DNA of 64,000 nt from CAZIUL01 sp964542475 (lineage in GTDB: Bacteria; Planctomycetota; B15-G4; CAYZWU01): assembly GCA_964542475.1 (NCBI GenBank), contig CAZIUL010000007.1:72067-136066 (forward strand), written 5' to 3'. Shown piece after piece: positions 26,307-33,762 of the stretch. The notes under the pieces are model-generated. The model ran no database searches. It had not been told where the DNA came from and worked only from the letters and a program-made list of their open reading frames with translations. The stretch's first letter is position 1. Each line of letters begins with the position of its first letter. A program made the translations under genes and the position numbers.

Positions 26307-27170
26307 ATGAATTCAGTTTCTTGGAAACTCTGTGTTTTATCGGGTTTTATTGCGCTTTTGTCGCCTCAGCTTGTTTGCGCCCAGGACCAGAAAAAAACGG
26401 GCTCCGGCGATCCAAAGGCTATAGAGTTCCTCAGGCAGGTTGAAATGAAGATCTACAGCCCGGTCAGGGAGGGTCTCAAAACGCTGAGCTTTTCGAGGCT
26501 GCTCAACACGAAGATCGGCGATATCGGAAAGGAAAACTACTGGTTCAAAGCTCCTGACAGGTACAAGTACGAGATTGAGCTCAACCAGGACCACCCTCAG
26601 CGGGCCGCGCTCGAAGAAACCATGAAAACCGACAAGTGGATTAATGAAGTTAAAGGGCTGAGCACCCTCGGTATATATCTAGGCACATATATGACCAGGA
26701 ACATCGACGAGTTTGAGGTGAACTTTATTGGCCTCAAAACGAACACCGCCAGAATCCGCTGCAAGGTGAAGCCCGACTCCTGGCTCGCGCCATACCACCA
26801 CTCCTACGATTTCATTTTCGACGAGACAGGAATGCTGAGAGCCATAAAAACCATCGACGCGACAGGCAACACCCAGATGCAACAGTACAGGTTCATGAAG
26901 TTGAAGGACACAGAGCTGTCATATCTGCATCAGGTCGAGTTAATGACAAACACGCCTCAAGGCACCCTGAAAGCCGTACAGACGTTTCATTACAAGGAGA
27001 TCAAGGGATTTCACCTGATAACCAAAACAGATATCGAGTTCCCTGAACTCAAAGAATCGTATACCTTGGATTCCCTCGACCTGAAAATAAACGAGCCGCT
27101 CAACGATTCGCTCTGGAAAAATACCGGGGAAAATACCGGCGCCGGAGGCAACAAGATCGAAGGCGGCTAG
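26307..27170 (+). CDS. Exported LolA/LolB-like outer-membrane lipoprotein-sorting fold protein
   Basis: A 287-residue protein with a signal peptide (WKLCVLSGFIALLSPQLVCA, cleavage near residue 25). The body matches the generic LolA-like or DUF1571-like half-barrel: LSFSRLLNTKIGDIGKENYWFKAPDRYKYE, where a substrate-derived strand is followed by YDFIFDETGMLRAIKTID and a C-terminal LKINEPLNDSLW. These bind hydrophobic ligands in the periplasm; ligand unknown. ATG 26307 is chosen since the upstream in-frame ATG at 26277 would place 10 residues before the signal and AAAGGAA lies close upstream of 26307. The C-terminus is Gly/Asn-rich. It is 31 bp upstream of the DUF4921 gene. Confidence 0.75.
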   Translation: MNSVSWKLCVLSGFIALLSPQLVCAQDQKKTGSGDPKAIEFLRQVEMKIYSPVREGLKTLSFSRLLNTKIGDIGKENYWFKAPDRYKYEIELNQDHPQRAALEETMKTDKWINEVKGLSTLGIYLGTYMTRNIDEFEVNFIGLKTNTARIRCKVKPDSWLAPYHHSYDFIFDETGMLRAIKTIDATGNTQMQQYRFMKLKDTELSYLHQVELMTNTPQGTLKAVQTFHYKEIKGFHLITKTDIEFPELKESYTLDSLDLKINEPLNDSLWKNTGENTGAGGNKIEGG

Positions 27171-27201
27171 GTTTTGAAGCACTGACGAAGAAGGAGGTGT
27201 T

Positions 27202-28518
27202 TTGGGGAGTTCGGACAGGCTCGTCCGCATCTACAAGGACGGCACAGTAAAACACCGGAACCTATTCACCGGTTTGGAAGCGTGGGCAATCCCGGGCCGG
27301 AGCAGGAGGCCGAACTCGCAGACAACCGCAGCAGGGGAAAGCAATATCACCGAAAAAACGGGGATCCGCGAGCTGTGCGACTTCTGCCCCGCCTGTTACC
27401 TGAAAACTCCTCCTGAGAAGGCACGCCTTGTGCGCAGAAAGAGCCGTTTCGTCGTGAAGGAACGCGTGCCCGCCTCCGAACTTTTCAGCGAAGACGCCGA
27501 GTTCCGGCGCATATCGAACCTCTTCGAAATCCTCACACTCGACTACTGGGAAAAAAACCACGGCTTCTCGGCTCCCGAGGAAACGGCCGGGTGGCAGGCG
27601 GAATACCTGGATTCGGACGATGGGTTCTCCCACGTGAAATCGGTTCTCTCCACAAAGCTCACGCTCATGGGCTGGGATCGGAACGATATCCGGGCTCTCA
27701 CGAAGAAAAAGATCGCGCGGCTCTCCGCACCGTTCTTCGCGGGAAGTCACGACCTGATCGTTGCGAGAAGGCATCTCGCGGAGGGAGCCGCAACAACGGG
27801 GGAGCTCTGCGCCCCGGGCCGCCTGAGCCCGGATGAGCACGCCGCCTTCATTGGTTTCGCCATCGATGCCTGCTCGCAGGTCAAAAAGCAGAACCCACAC
27901 CTGAAACATGCGGCGCTCTTCCAGAACTGGTTGAAACCCGCGGGCGCCTCGTTCGACCATCTGCACAAGCAGCTCGTGGGCATGGATGAAACCGGCCCTC
28001 TCCTGCGAAGGAAGCTCGATATCTGCTCGAAAAGCAATGAGGCTTTCAAGCTGTTCTTCTCGGCTGCCCTCAAGGAAGGGCTCGCGATCGCCGCCAACAG
28101 GCACGCGGCTGCTTTCGCGGACACCGGGCAGCCGTACCCTGCAGTCATTATCGTCTCGTTCAGCCGGGCGAATACGCTTGGGCGAATGGAACCCGAAGAG
28201 GTGCGCGCGTTCAGCGACCTGCTGCACGCCTGCCACGCCGCATGGGACCAGGGGGTTCCGGCCAACGAGGAGTGGAGCTTCGCGCCTGAAGGCGTTTCCG
28301 CGCGCATGCCGGTGCACGCGGTCATCAAATGGCGAATGAACACAGCGGCCGGCTTCGAAGGGTTGTCCGGAATACACATAAACCCCATGGCGCCTCATGA
28401 GGTGCGGGATGCGGCATGCGTGGAGCTGGAAAGCCTCGACAGGGAAAACCGGCTCGCACCGCTGGACATCGGGAAAAAAGCATCCATCTCCGCTGAATGC
28501 CTGGAAGCCGTTTCATAA
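27202..28518 (+). CDS. DUF4921 protein, GalT/HIT-like, TTG start
   Basis: A 438-residue cytosolic protein related to galactose-1-phosphate uridylyltransferase. FDHLHKQL near residue 255 is the HIT-type H-x-H-x-x active-site motif. ELCDFCPACYLKTPPEKARL near residue 55 resembles the zinc site of GalT (Cys pairs). It would transfer or hydrolyse nucleotide monophosphates; the substrate is unknown. The start is TTG 27202, directly after AAGGAGG (27191-27197), spaced 4 nt; no ATG fits. The N-terminus LVRIYKDGTVKHRNLFTGLEAW is typical of DUF4921, supporting this choice. Likely cotranscribed with the preceding gene. Confidence 0.85.
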   Translation: MGSSDRLVRIYKDGTVKHRNLFTGLEAWAIPGRSRRPNSQTTAAGESNITEKTGIRELCDFCPACYLKTPPEKARLVRRKSRFVVKERVPASELFSEDAEFRRISNLFEILTLDYWEKNHGFSAPEETAGWQAEYLDSDDGFSHVKSVLSTKLTLMGWDRNDIRALTKKKIARLSAPFFAGSHDLIVARRHLAEGAATTGELCAPGRLSPDEHAAFIGFAIDACSQVKKQNPHLKHAALFQNWLKPAGASFDHLHKQLVGMDETGPLLRRKLDICSKSNEAFKLFFSAALKEGLAIAANRHAAAFADTGQPYPAVIIVSFSRANTLGRMEPEEVRAFSDLLHACHAAWDQGVPANEEWSFAPEGVSARMPVHAVIKWRMNTAAGFEGLSGIHINPMAPHEVRDAACVELESLDRENRLAPLDIGKKASISAECLEAVS

Positions 28519-28799
28519 CCTGCTTCGTAGCGAGACCGAGCGAAAGTTGGGCCAGCAAGGATCGAATGCGAAAACGAACGGAGGCGGCCTGGTAAGGCCG
28601 TTGAGTACGTTTTTGCTTGTGGACGCAGCTGGCACGACTTGCAGCCGGCCGGAGCAGAAGGAGGTTATGAAACAGCTTCTAGATTGTTGATATCGCTGTT
28701 CATAAAGGTATGATATCCGGTTCGAGTATTGCAAAAGAAGCCGCACGATGCGCGACCGCGAAGAACGTAACAAACAGCTTTTAATGAAAGCATATTTTT
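28519..28799. other. Intergenic region with a possible weak terminator
   Basis: No gene is visible in this 281-bp gap. CGGCCTGGTAAGGCCG (about 28585-28600) forms a 6-bp stem, followed after a few bases by GTTTTTG, and may terminate the DUF4921 transcript. The sequence before 28800 presumably contains the promoter of the helicase gene. Confidence 0.35.
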
Positions 28800-30257
28800 A
28801 TGAACGACTTTTCAAATTCGAGTGACAAGGCCCGCAAGCATGGCAGGGATCGCTGGGGCAAGCACAAAGATGACGGCAGGAAAAGAAGGGATCGCGACAA
28901 AAACAGGAGACCTCCGCTGAGCGAAGAGGACCTTTTTTACAACCGCATACCTGTTGACACCAGGGACAACGACTTCAGGAGGTTTTTCTTCGAAGAACCC
29001 CTTCTCCAGGCTGTGGCAAAAAGCGGGTACAAGGAGCTGACCACTCTTCAGGAAAAGATGATCATGCCGTTCCTCGAAAGGAAAGATCTGATCGTCCAGG
29101 CGTCGAGAGGGGCAGGAAAGACCGCCGCTTACATGATTCCGCTCATGCACGTTCTATCCACAAGAATGGGCCCCAGGGCGCTCATCGTAACCTCCACCAG
29201 GGAGCTCGCCGTCAAGGCCTATAACGAGGCCAGAAGACTCATCAGCTTCACCGACAAAAGATGCACACTCATCGATCCCGGATCGAACATCAACGCACAG
29301 GCCAAGGAACTGGACATGGACCCCGAGATAGTGATAGGCACTCCCGGCAGGCTTCTGGATCACATGCGCCGGAGAAACCTCAAGATGAAGGATCTCGACT
29401 GTCTCGTGGTGGACGAGGTGGACAGGATCCTCGACCAGGGCCAGCGGCCGGACCTGGAATCACTCGTTATCAAGATTCACGGTCGGGATCAGACCGCGGC
29501 CATCTCCTCCAGCATTTCCCCTCCGGTGCTCAGACTCTGCCGCAGCCTCATTGACGAAGGCGAGGTCGTTGAACTGTTCAAAGCACCGGAAAAGCCCGTG
29601 GTGGAAGCGGTGAAGCACAGCTATTTCAAGGTCAACAATCCGGACAAGATCGATTTCATACACAGCCTCATAGACCGTGAACAGCCGGAGCGAGCCATTG
29701 TTTTCTGCCGCACAAAGCTCGGAGCCACCAGTGTGACCAAGGGGTTGAAATCGCTGCTGGGCGGGGCAATGGAACTCCACATGGGAATGACACGGAAGAA
29801 ACAGGAGCAGATAGTCAAGCGTTTCCGGGAAAAGGAGTTCAACATCCTTGTCACGACCGACGCCTTTACCCGCGAGCTGGATCTTGAAAACATATCCCAC
29901 GTTATCAACTTCGACATAACCGATGATCCGGAAGACTATCTCTTCAGAATCGCGAAAACCGCGCGCCTCAGCGCCAAGGGCAGAGCCATGACGCTCGTGA
30001 CCGAGGACGAGACAAAGGATCTGAAAAAGATAGAATCCCACATTGACAGCGAGATCAAGGAGGGGCTGCTGGATGGCTTCCGGCCGGAACCGGAACCCAA
30101 GGACAGGAGAGCGCATGAGAAGCCGTCATCGAGCCCACGCAAAAGCGAGGATGCATTAAGGGAACCTGGATCCGGGTCCGACCGGCCAAAAACAGAAAAA
30201 AAACAGCCGTTTCACGGGGGCTGGCACCGCAAGATCTCCAGGCGCGGCAGGCGTTAA
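28800..30257 (+). CDS. DEAD-box helicase-like protein with degenerate core motifs
   Basis: A 485-residue two-RecA-domain protein. The N-terminal 45 residues are very basic (KHGRDRWGKHKDDGRKRRDR), the C-terminal 70 are charged and disordered. Domain 1: Q motif TLQEKM, Walker A ASRGAGKT (standard), motif Ia TSTREL, GTPGRLLDHM (standard), and motif II as DEVD instead of DEAD. Motif III is SSS instead of SAT. Domain 2: IVFCRTK, motif V TTDAFTRELD instead of TDVAARGID, and motif VI FRIAKTAR instead of HRIGRTGR. Nucleotide binding looks intact, while motifs coupling hydrolysis to unwinding are altered. It may be an RNA-binding ATPase or remodeler, not a processive helicase. Confidence 0.88.
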   Translation: MNDFSNSSDKARKHGRDRWGKHKDDGRKRRDRDKNRRPPLSEEDLFYNRIPVDTRDNDFRRFFFEEPLLQAVAKSGYKELTTLQEKMIMPFLERKDLIVQASRGAGKTAAYMIPLMHVLSTRMGPRALIVTSTRELAVKAYNEARRLISFTDKRCTLIDPGSNINAQAKELDMDPEIVIGTPGRLLDHMRRRNLKMKDLDCLVVDEVDRILDQGQRPDLESLVIKIHGRDQTAAISSSISPPVLRLCRSLIDEGEVVELFKAPEKPVVEAVKHSYFKVNNPDKIDFIHSLIDREQPERAIVFCRTKLGATSVTKGLKSLLGGAMELHMGMTRKKQEQIVKRFREKEFNILVTTDAFTRELDLENISHVINFDITDDPEDYLFRIAKTARLSAKGRAMTLVTEDETKDLKKIESHIDSEIKEGLLDGFRPEPEPKDRRAHEKPSSSPRKSEDALREPGSGSDRPKTEKKQPFHGGWHRKISRRGRR

Positions 30258-30328
30258 CATACAATCAATCCGTCACAAGCAACGATATACAACATACGGC
30301 ATACGGCATAGCATAAGGAGTACTTCCC

Positions 30329-31789
30329 ATGGCAATCAGCCATCTCGAACCAAAGCTGGTCTTCAAGCATTTCGAATCGATGTGCGGTATCCCGCACACA
30401 TCCGGCGACGAAAAGGCTCTCGGCGACTTCATTGTGGCCTTTGCAAAATCCAAGGGGCTGGATTACAAGCGGGATGAAACAGGAAACATAGTCATCAGGG
30501 TACCGGCCACAGCCGGGCATGAAAACGCGCCTTGCGTGATCCTTCAAGGGCACATCGATATGGTCGGAGAGAAAAACTCGTCATCCAGCCATGACTTTCT
30601 GAAGGACCCGATCAAGCCGCGCGTGGAAGGAGAGTTCATCAAGGCAGACGGCACCACCCTCGGGGCTGACAACGCGGTGGGCGTCGCGGCGGGCATGGCC
30701 ATAATCGAGGACGAAACAGCGGTCCACGGCCCGCTCGAGATTCTCTGCACCGTGGACGAGGAACAGGGCCTGACCGGGGCCATGAAGCTTGAAGGCAGCA
30801 TGATTAAGGGACGCATCATGCTGAACCTCGACGGCGAGGAAAGCAACGCGGCATACATCGGATGCGCCGGAGGCGGCGACACGGTTCTCGAGCTGGGCGT
30901 TGACACGGAAGCTCCGCCCCCGGGTTTTACGCCGGTGCTTGTCAATGTCACAGGGCTGAAAGGCGGCCACTCCGGCTGCGACATTCATCTGCAGCGGGGC
31001 AACGCGCTCAGGATACTCGCGCGGTGTCTTTCCGAGGCAGGCAAAAAAGCGGCCGGAATGCGCATCCAAAGGCTTGGTGGAGGCAACAAGAGAAACGCCA
31101 TTCCGCGGGAGTCCGAGGCGCTTGTGCTCGTGGGTGAAGGCGAAAAGGACGCATTCTGCGCGGCCTTGAAAAGGGAAGCCGAGGTCATCCGTGACGAGCT
31201 CTCCAAGCCCGAGCCGGACCTGGACGTGTCCGCGGCATCAGGCAGGGCGGATGACGGCGGGACAGTGCTTACCGAGGAGTCGGGACGGGTGGTTCTCGAC
31301 CTTCTTCATGCGCTCCCGCACGGTGTCGAAAGAATGAGCGACGACATCGAAGGGCTTGTTGAAACGTCGTGCAACATGGCAAGCATGGTCCTTGAGGGCA
31401 ATACCTTCAAGATGGAGCTCTCCACGCGCAGCTCGATCGAGGACTCGCTGAGGACGCTGAGGGATAGGATCGCGGGCGTGGGACGCCTGGCCGGCACAAA
31501 GGTGGTCGAAAACGAACCCTATCCCGGGTGGAAACCGAACCTCGACTCCAAGCTCGCAAAGGTGTTCGTGGAGGTCCACAAGGAGACTCTCGGCATAGAG
31601 CCGTCGCTCGAGGCGATCCACGCAGGGCTGGAAACAGGCGTCATCGGAGAGAAGTTTCCCGGCATGGACATGATCTCCTTCGGTCCGCAGATCGAATACC
31701 CCCACAGCCCGGATGAGCAGCTCCATATAAAATCGGTCCAGGAGTTCTGGAAGGTTCTGAAAGCGCTGCTGAAGCGGCTTGCGGGGTGA
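30329..31789 (+). CDS. pepD: Aminoacyl-histidine dipeptidase (M20C, PepD-like)
   Basis: A 486-residue cytosolic dizinc dipeptidase that removes N-terminal residues from Xaa-His dipeptides such as carnosine and other dipeptides. Metal and catalytic residues are all visible: GHIDMVGEKN (His, catalytic Asp), LGADNAVGVA (bridging Asp), VDEEQGLTGA (catalytic Glu, metal Glu), NLDGEE (Asp) and the C-terminal HAGLETGVIGEKFPGMDMIS (His). The length fits bacterial PepD. Start ATG 30329 with AAGGAG 9 bp upstream. A tandem repeat array starts 4 bp after the stop. Confidence 0.95.
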   Translation: MAISHLEPKLVFKHFESMCGIPHTSGDEKALGDFIVAFAKSKGLDYKRDETGNIVIRVPATAGHENAPCVILQGHIDMVGEKNSSSSHDFLKDPIKPRVEGEFIKADGTTLGADNAVGVAAGMAIIEDETAVHGPLEILCTVDEEQGLTGAMKLEGSMIKGRIMLNLDGEESNAAYIGCAGGGDTVLELGVDTEAPPPGFTPVLVNVTGLKGGHSGCDIHLQRGNALRILARCLSEAGKKAAGMRIQRLGGGNKRNAIPRESEALVLVGEGEKDAFCAALKREAEVIRDELSKPEPDLDVSAASGRADDGGTVLTEESGRVVLDLLHALPHGVERMSDDIEGLVETSCNMASMVLEGNTFKMELSTRSSIEDSLRTLRDRIAGVGRLAGTKVVENEPYPGWKPNLDSKLAKVFVEVHKETLGIEPSLEAIHAGLETGVIGEKFPGMDMISFGPQIEYPHSPDEQLHIKSVQEFWKVLKALLKRLAG

Positions 31790-31793
31790 AAGG

Positions 31794-32187
31794 ATGGAGG
31801 GCGCCGCTTTGTCGGCGCCGGAACCGAAGTGGCGGCAAGANNNNNNNNNNNNNNNNNNNNNNNNNNNNNNNNNNNNNNNNNNNNNNNNNNNNNNNNNNNN
31901 NNNNNNNNNNNNNNNNNNNNNNNNNNNNNNNNNNNNNNNNGGTTAACAATGGAGGGCGCCGCTTTGTCGGCGCCGGAACCGAAGTGGCGGCAAGAGACTG
32001 CCGCCCTCCAGAAGATGGTCAACTGACCGGTTAACAATGGAGGGCGCCGCTTTGTCGGCGCCGGAACCGAAGTGGCGGCAAGAGACTGCCGCCCTCCAGA
32101 AGATGGTCAACTGACCGGTTAACAATGGAGGGCGCCGCTTTGTCGGCGCCGGAACCGAAGTGGCGGCAAGAGACTGCCGCCCTCCAC
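31794..32187 (+). repeat. Tandem TGGAGGG double-hairpin repeats, 88-bp period, containing an assembly gap
   Basis: Units starting ATGGAGGGCGCCG stand at 31794, 31949, 32037 and 32125. The last three are spaced exactly 88 bp and almost identical, with linker GAAGATGGTCAACTGACCGG. The final unit ends CCGCCCTCCA at 32187. Positions 31841-31940 are 100 Ns inside the array, so the true copy number is unknown. The array lies between convergent pepD and the secreted protein gene. Confidence 0.92.
31841..31940. other. Assembly gap (100 N)
   Basis: Exactly 100 Ns in the first unit of the repeat array. The round number suggests a scaffold placeholder and not a measured distance; the near-identical flanking units explain why assembly stopped here. 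No gene is lost as far as can be told, because repeat sequence reads into the gap from both sides. Confidence 0.95.
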
Positions 32188-32192
32188 AATAA

Positions 32193-32227
32193 AAGGGCAC
32201 AGCCGTTTTCGCGCGGCTGCGCCCTTT
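32193..32227. terminator. Bidirectional rho-independent terminator
   Basis: AAAGGGCACAGCCG pairs with CGGCTGCGCCCTTT (14 positions, one A/C mismatch) around an 8-nt loop, giving T-rich flanks on both strands (AATAAAA before, TTTGTTTTG after). It lies 31 bp downstream of the extended stop (32258-32260) of the minus-strand gene, supporting that stop as the real 3' end rather than the internal TGA at 32393. It could also stop transcripts crossing the repeat array from pepD. Confidence 0.85.
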
Positions 32228-32257
32228 GTTTTGTTTTCGACGGACACGGACACGGGA

Positions 32258-33622
32258 TCAGCGGTTGATATCGAACCTGTTCTCGTGCTCCTTGTCGATC
32301 TTGAAAGGACCGGTGTCGAGGTCAGCAACTATCGTGTACGTTCCGTTCGGCACCTTGCTTGGCACTCTCCATGAGTACCGACATGTGCCGCCTCACCCGT
32401 ACTCGAACCTGCCTTCCTCCACCTCCTTGCCTTTTGAGTTCCTTATCGATATCTCGGGCAGGTCCACCTTCTTACCGCCCTCGCGCAGGTACTTGTACTT
32501 CTCACCCGCGCTTCCGGCGATGTAGAAATCCAGGGATGCAACCACGCCGTTCCCCTCGTTCCTCATGTCCGCGGTGACCATTATCTTCAATGGCGGGCCG
32601 ACCGAAATCTCGCTGACCTCGCTCTCCATGACCGTGAACTGTTCGGTGCATGAATCTGGATCTGGCTGGCCCTCGAGCTCCCAGAGTTGGCCCTTGTGTC
32701 TCAGGCGGAAACCGGCGTTGTTTACCCTGTACGACCCGACAGGAACCTTTACCTCGGTTCCCTTTTCGTTGTTCGCATAGAGCACGCTGTTTCCTTGGAC
32801 CAGCTCGAGCAGAAAGCCCGGGTTGTTGACCTTGACCGTGCCGAGCGGCACATCAGCCCTGTTGATATCCACCTGGCTCTGCGAGCCGAACTCGATCTCG
32901 TAGTACTGGTCCTCGAAAAGGTAGTACTTGCCGAGCGGAAGAGCTTCCACGTAGGCGTCCTCCACCTTGGGCGCCTTCTTTCCGATCCACACCCTGTCTC
33001 CGGATGCCCGGCGTCCGCCGGGCGAACCCTTCTCCCCGAACACACCGTTGCAGTTGCTGTCGAACACCACGATCTCGCACTGCGTCTCGCCGAACTGAAT
33101 GTCTCCCTCAAGCACGCAAAGCGGCATCAGGTAGAGCGATGAATTATTGGTCTGGTTTCTTTGGATGGAGAAGCGCGCCTGCACCGGGTACTCCTGGATT
33201 CCGCCGCCTGACGGGATCTCGATGTCAAACTTCGAAAAGCTGGTATCGAGGTAGCTGTACCCGCGGTTGGAGCTCTTGCCGGAGAGCTTCTTGCCGCCTG
33301 ACAGATCCCCCCCACCGTTGACATCCACGTAAAGAAAATCGAACCCCTTTCCCGATCCCCGTTTCTCATCCACTGCGAACGCTACATCGATACCGTCGCC
33401 ATCGCCGAAACTGGCCTTGAACTTCTGGGGGTAGTCTGACCTGTACCGCGGCTCGCTGCTTATCCCGCTCAAGGCGGCCGGCCTGAGCTCCATCTCGGGA
33501 AGCATCTCCGCGTTCTTCTTGTTCACCTTGATCTTCTTCAGCTTCAGCTCGAAGGAGTCAGCGGACAGAAGCGGAGAAATCAGAACGAGCACGGCAATGA
33601 CAAACAGAATTTTCCGTGTCAT
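32258..33622 (-). CDS. Secreted hypothetical protein with in-frame TGA (candidate selenoprotein)
   Basis: About 454 residues if the TGA at 32393-32395 (codon 410) is decoded; otherwise 409. Start ATG 33622 with TAGGAG upstream, then a signal peptide (MTRKILFVIAVLVLISPLLSA). The body is a series of beta-rich repeats of GxYxV or GTVKVNNPGFLLELVQ type, with no known domain that I recognise. After TGA the same frame continues 44 residues of good coding sequence (FEYG-TGA-GGTCRYSWRVP...GTYTIVADLDTGPF...FDINR) to a second TGA at 32258, followed 31 bp later by a strong terminator. TGA-G-G-T-C would be a U-x-x-x-C motif. A 7-bp hairpin with a 5-nt loop starts 13 nt after TGA. Function unknown. Confidence 0.8.
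32361..32395 (-). promoter_or_regulatory. Candidate bSECIS hairpin downstream of in-frame TGA (site 3)
   Basis: On the minus strand TGA (32395-32393) is followed by 13 nt, then GGTACTC (32379-32373), loop ATGGA and GAGTGCC (32367-32361): seven pairs, one of them U-G. Stem position and length match site 1 exactly (13-nt spacer, 7-bp stem). The loop has G at positions 3 and 4, not in the first two. Confidence 0.42.
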
Positions 33623-33762
33623 GGCCTCATCTCCTAAAAATGCGCCGGTATGTATGCGCCCTGAAGGGAACAAAGTCCCGGCAACAGACCCTTGTCCGGA
33701 TTGAAGTCAGCAGGGTTGGTATCATTTCATCGGCAGAAGAATAACTAAAACCGGGTATTCCG

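Noticed and set aside
31794..32187. CRISPR array
   Set aside because: Units are 88 bp with identical linkers rather than short repeats with unique spacers, and no cas gene is nearby.
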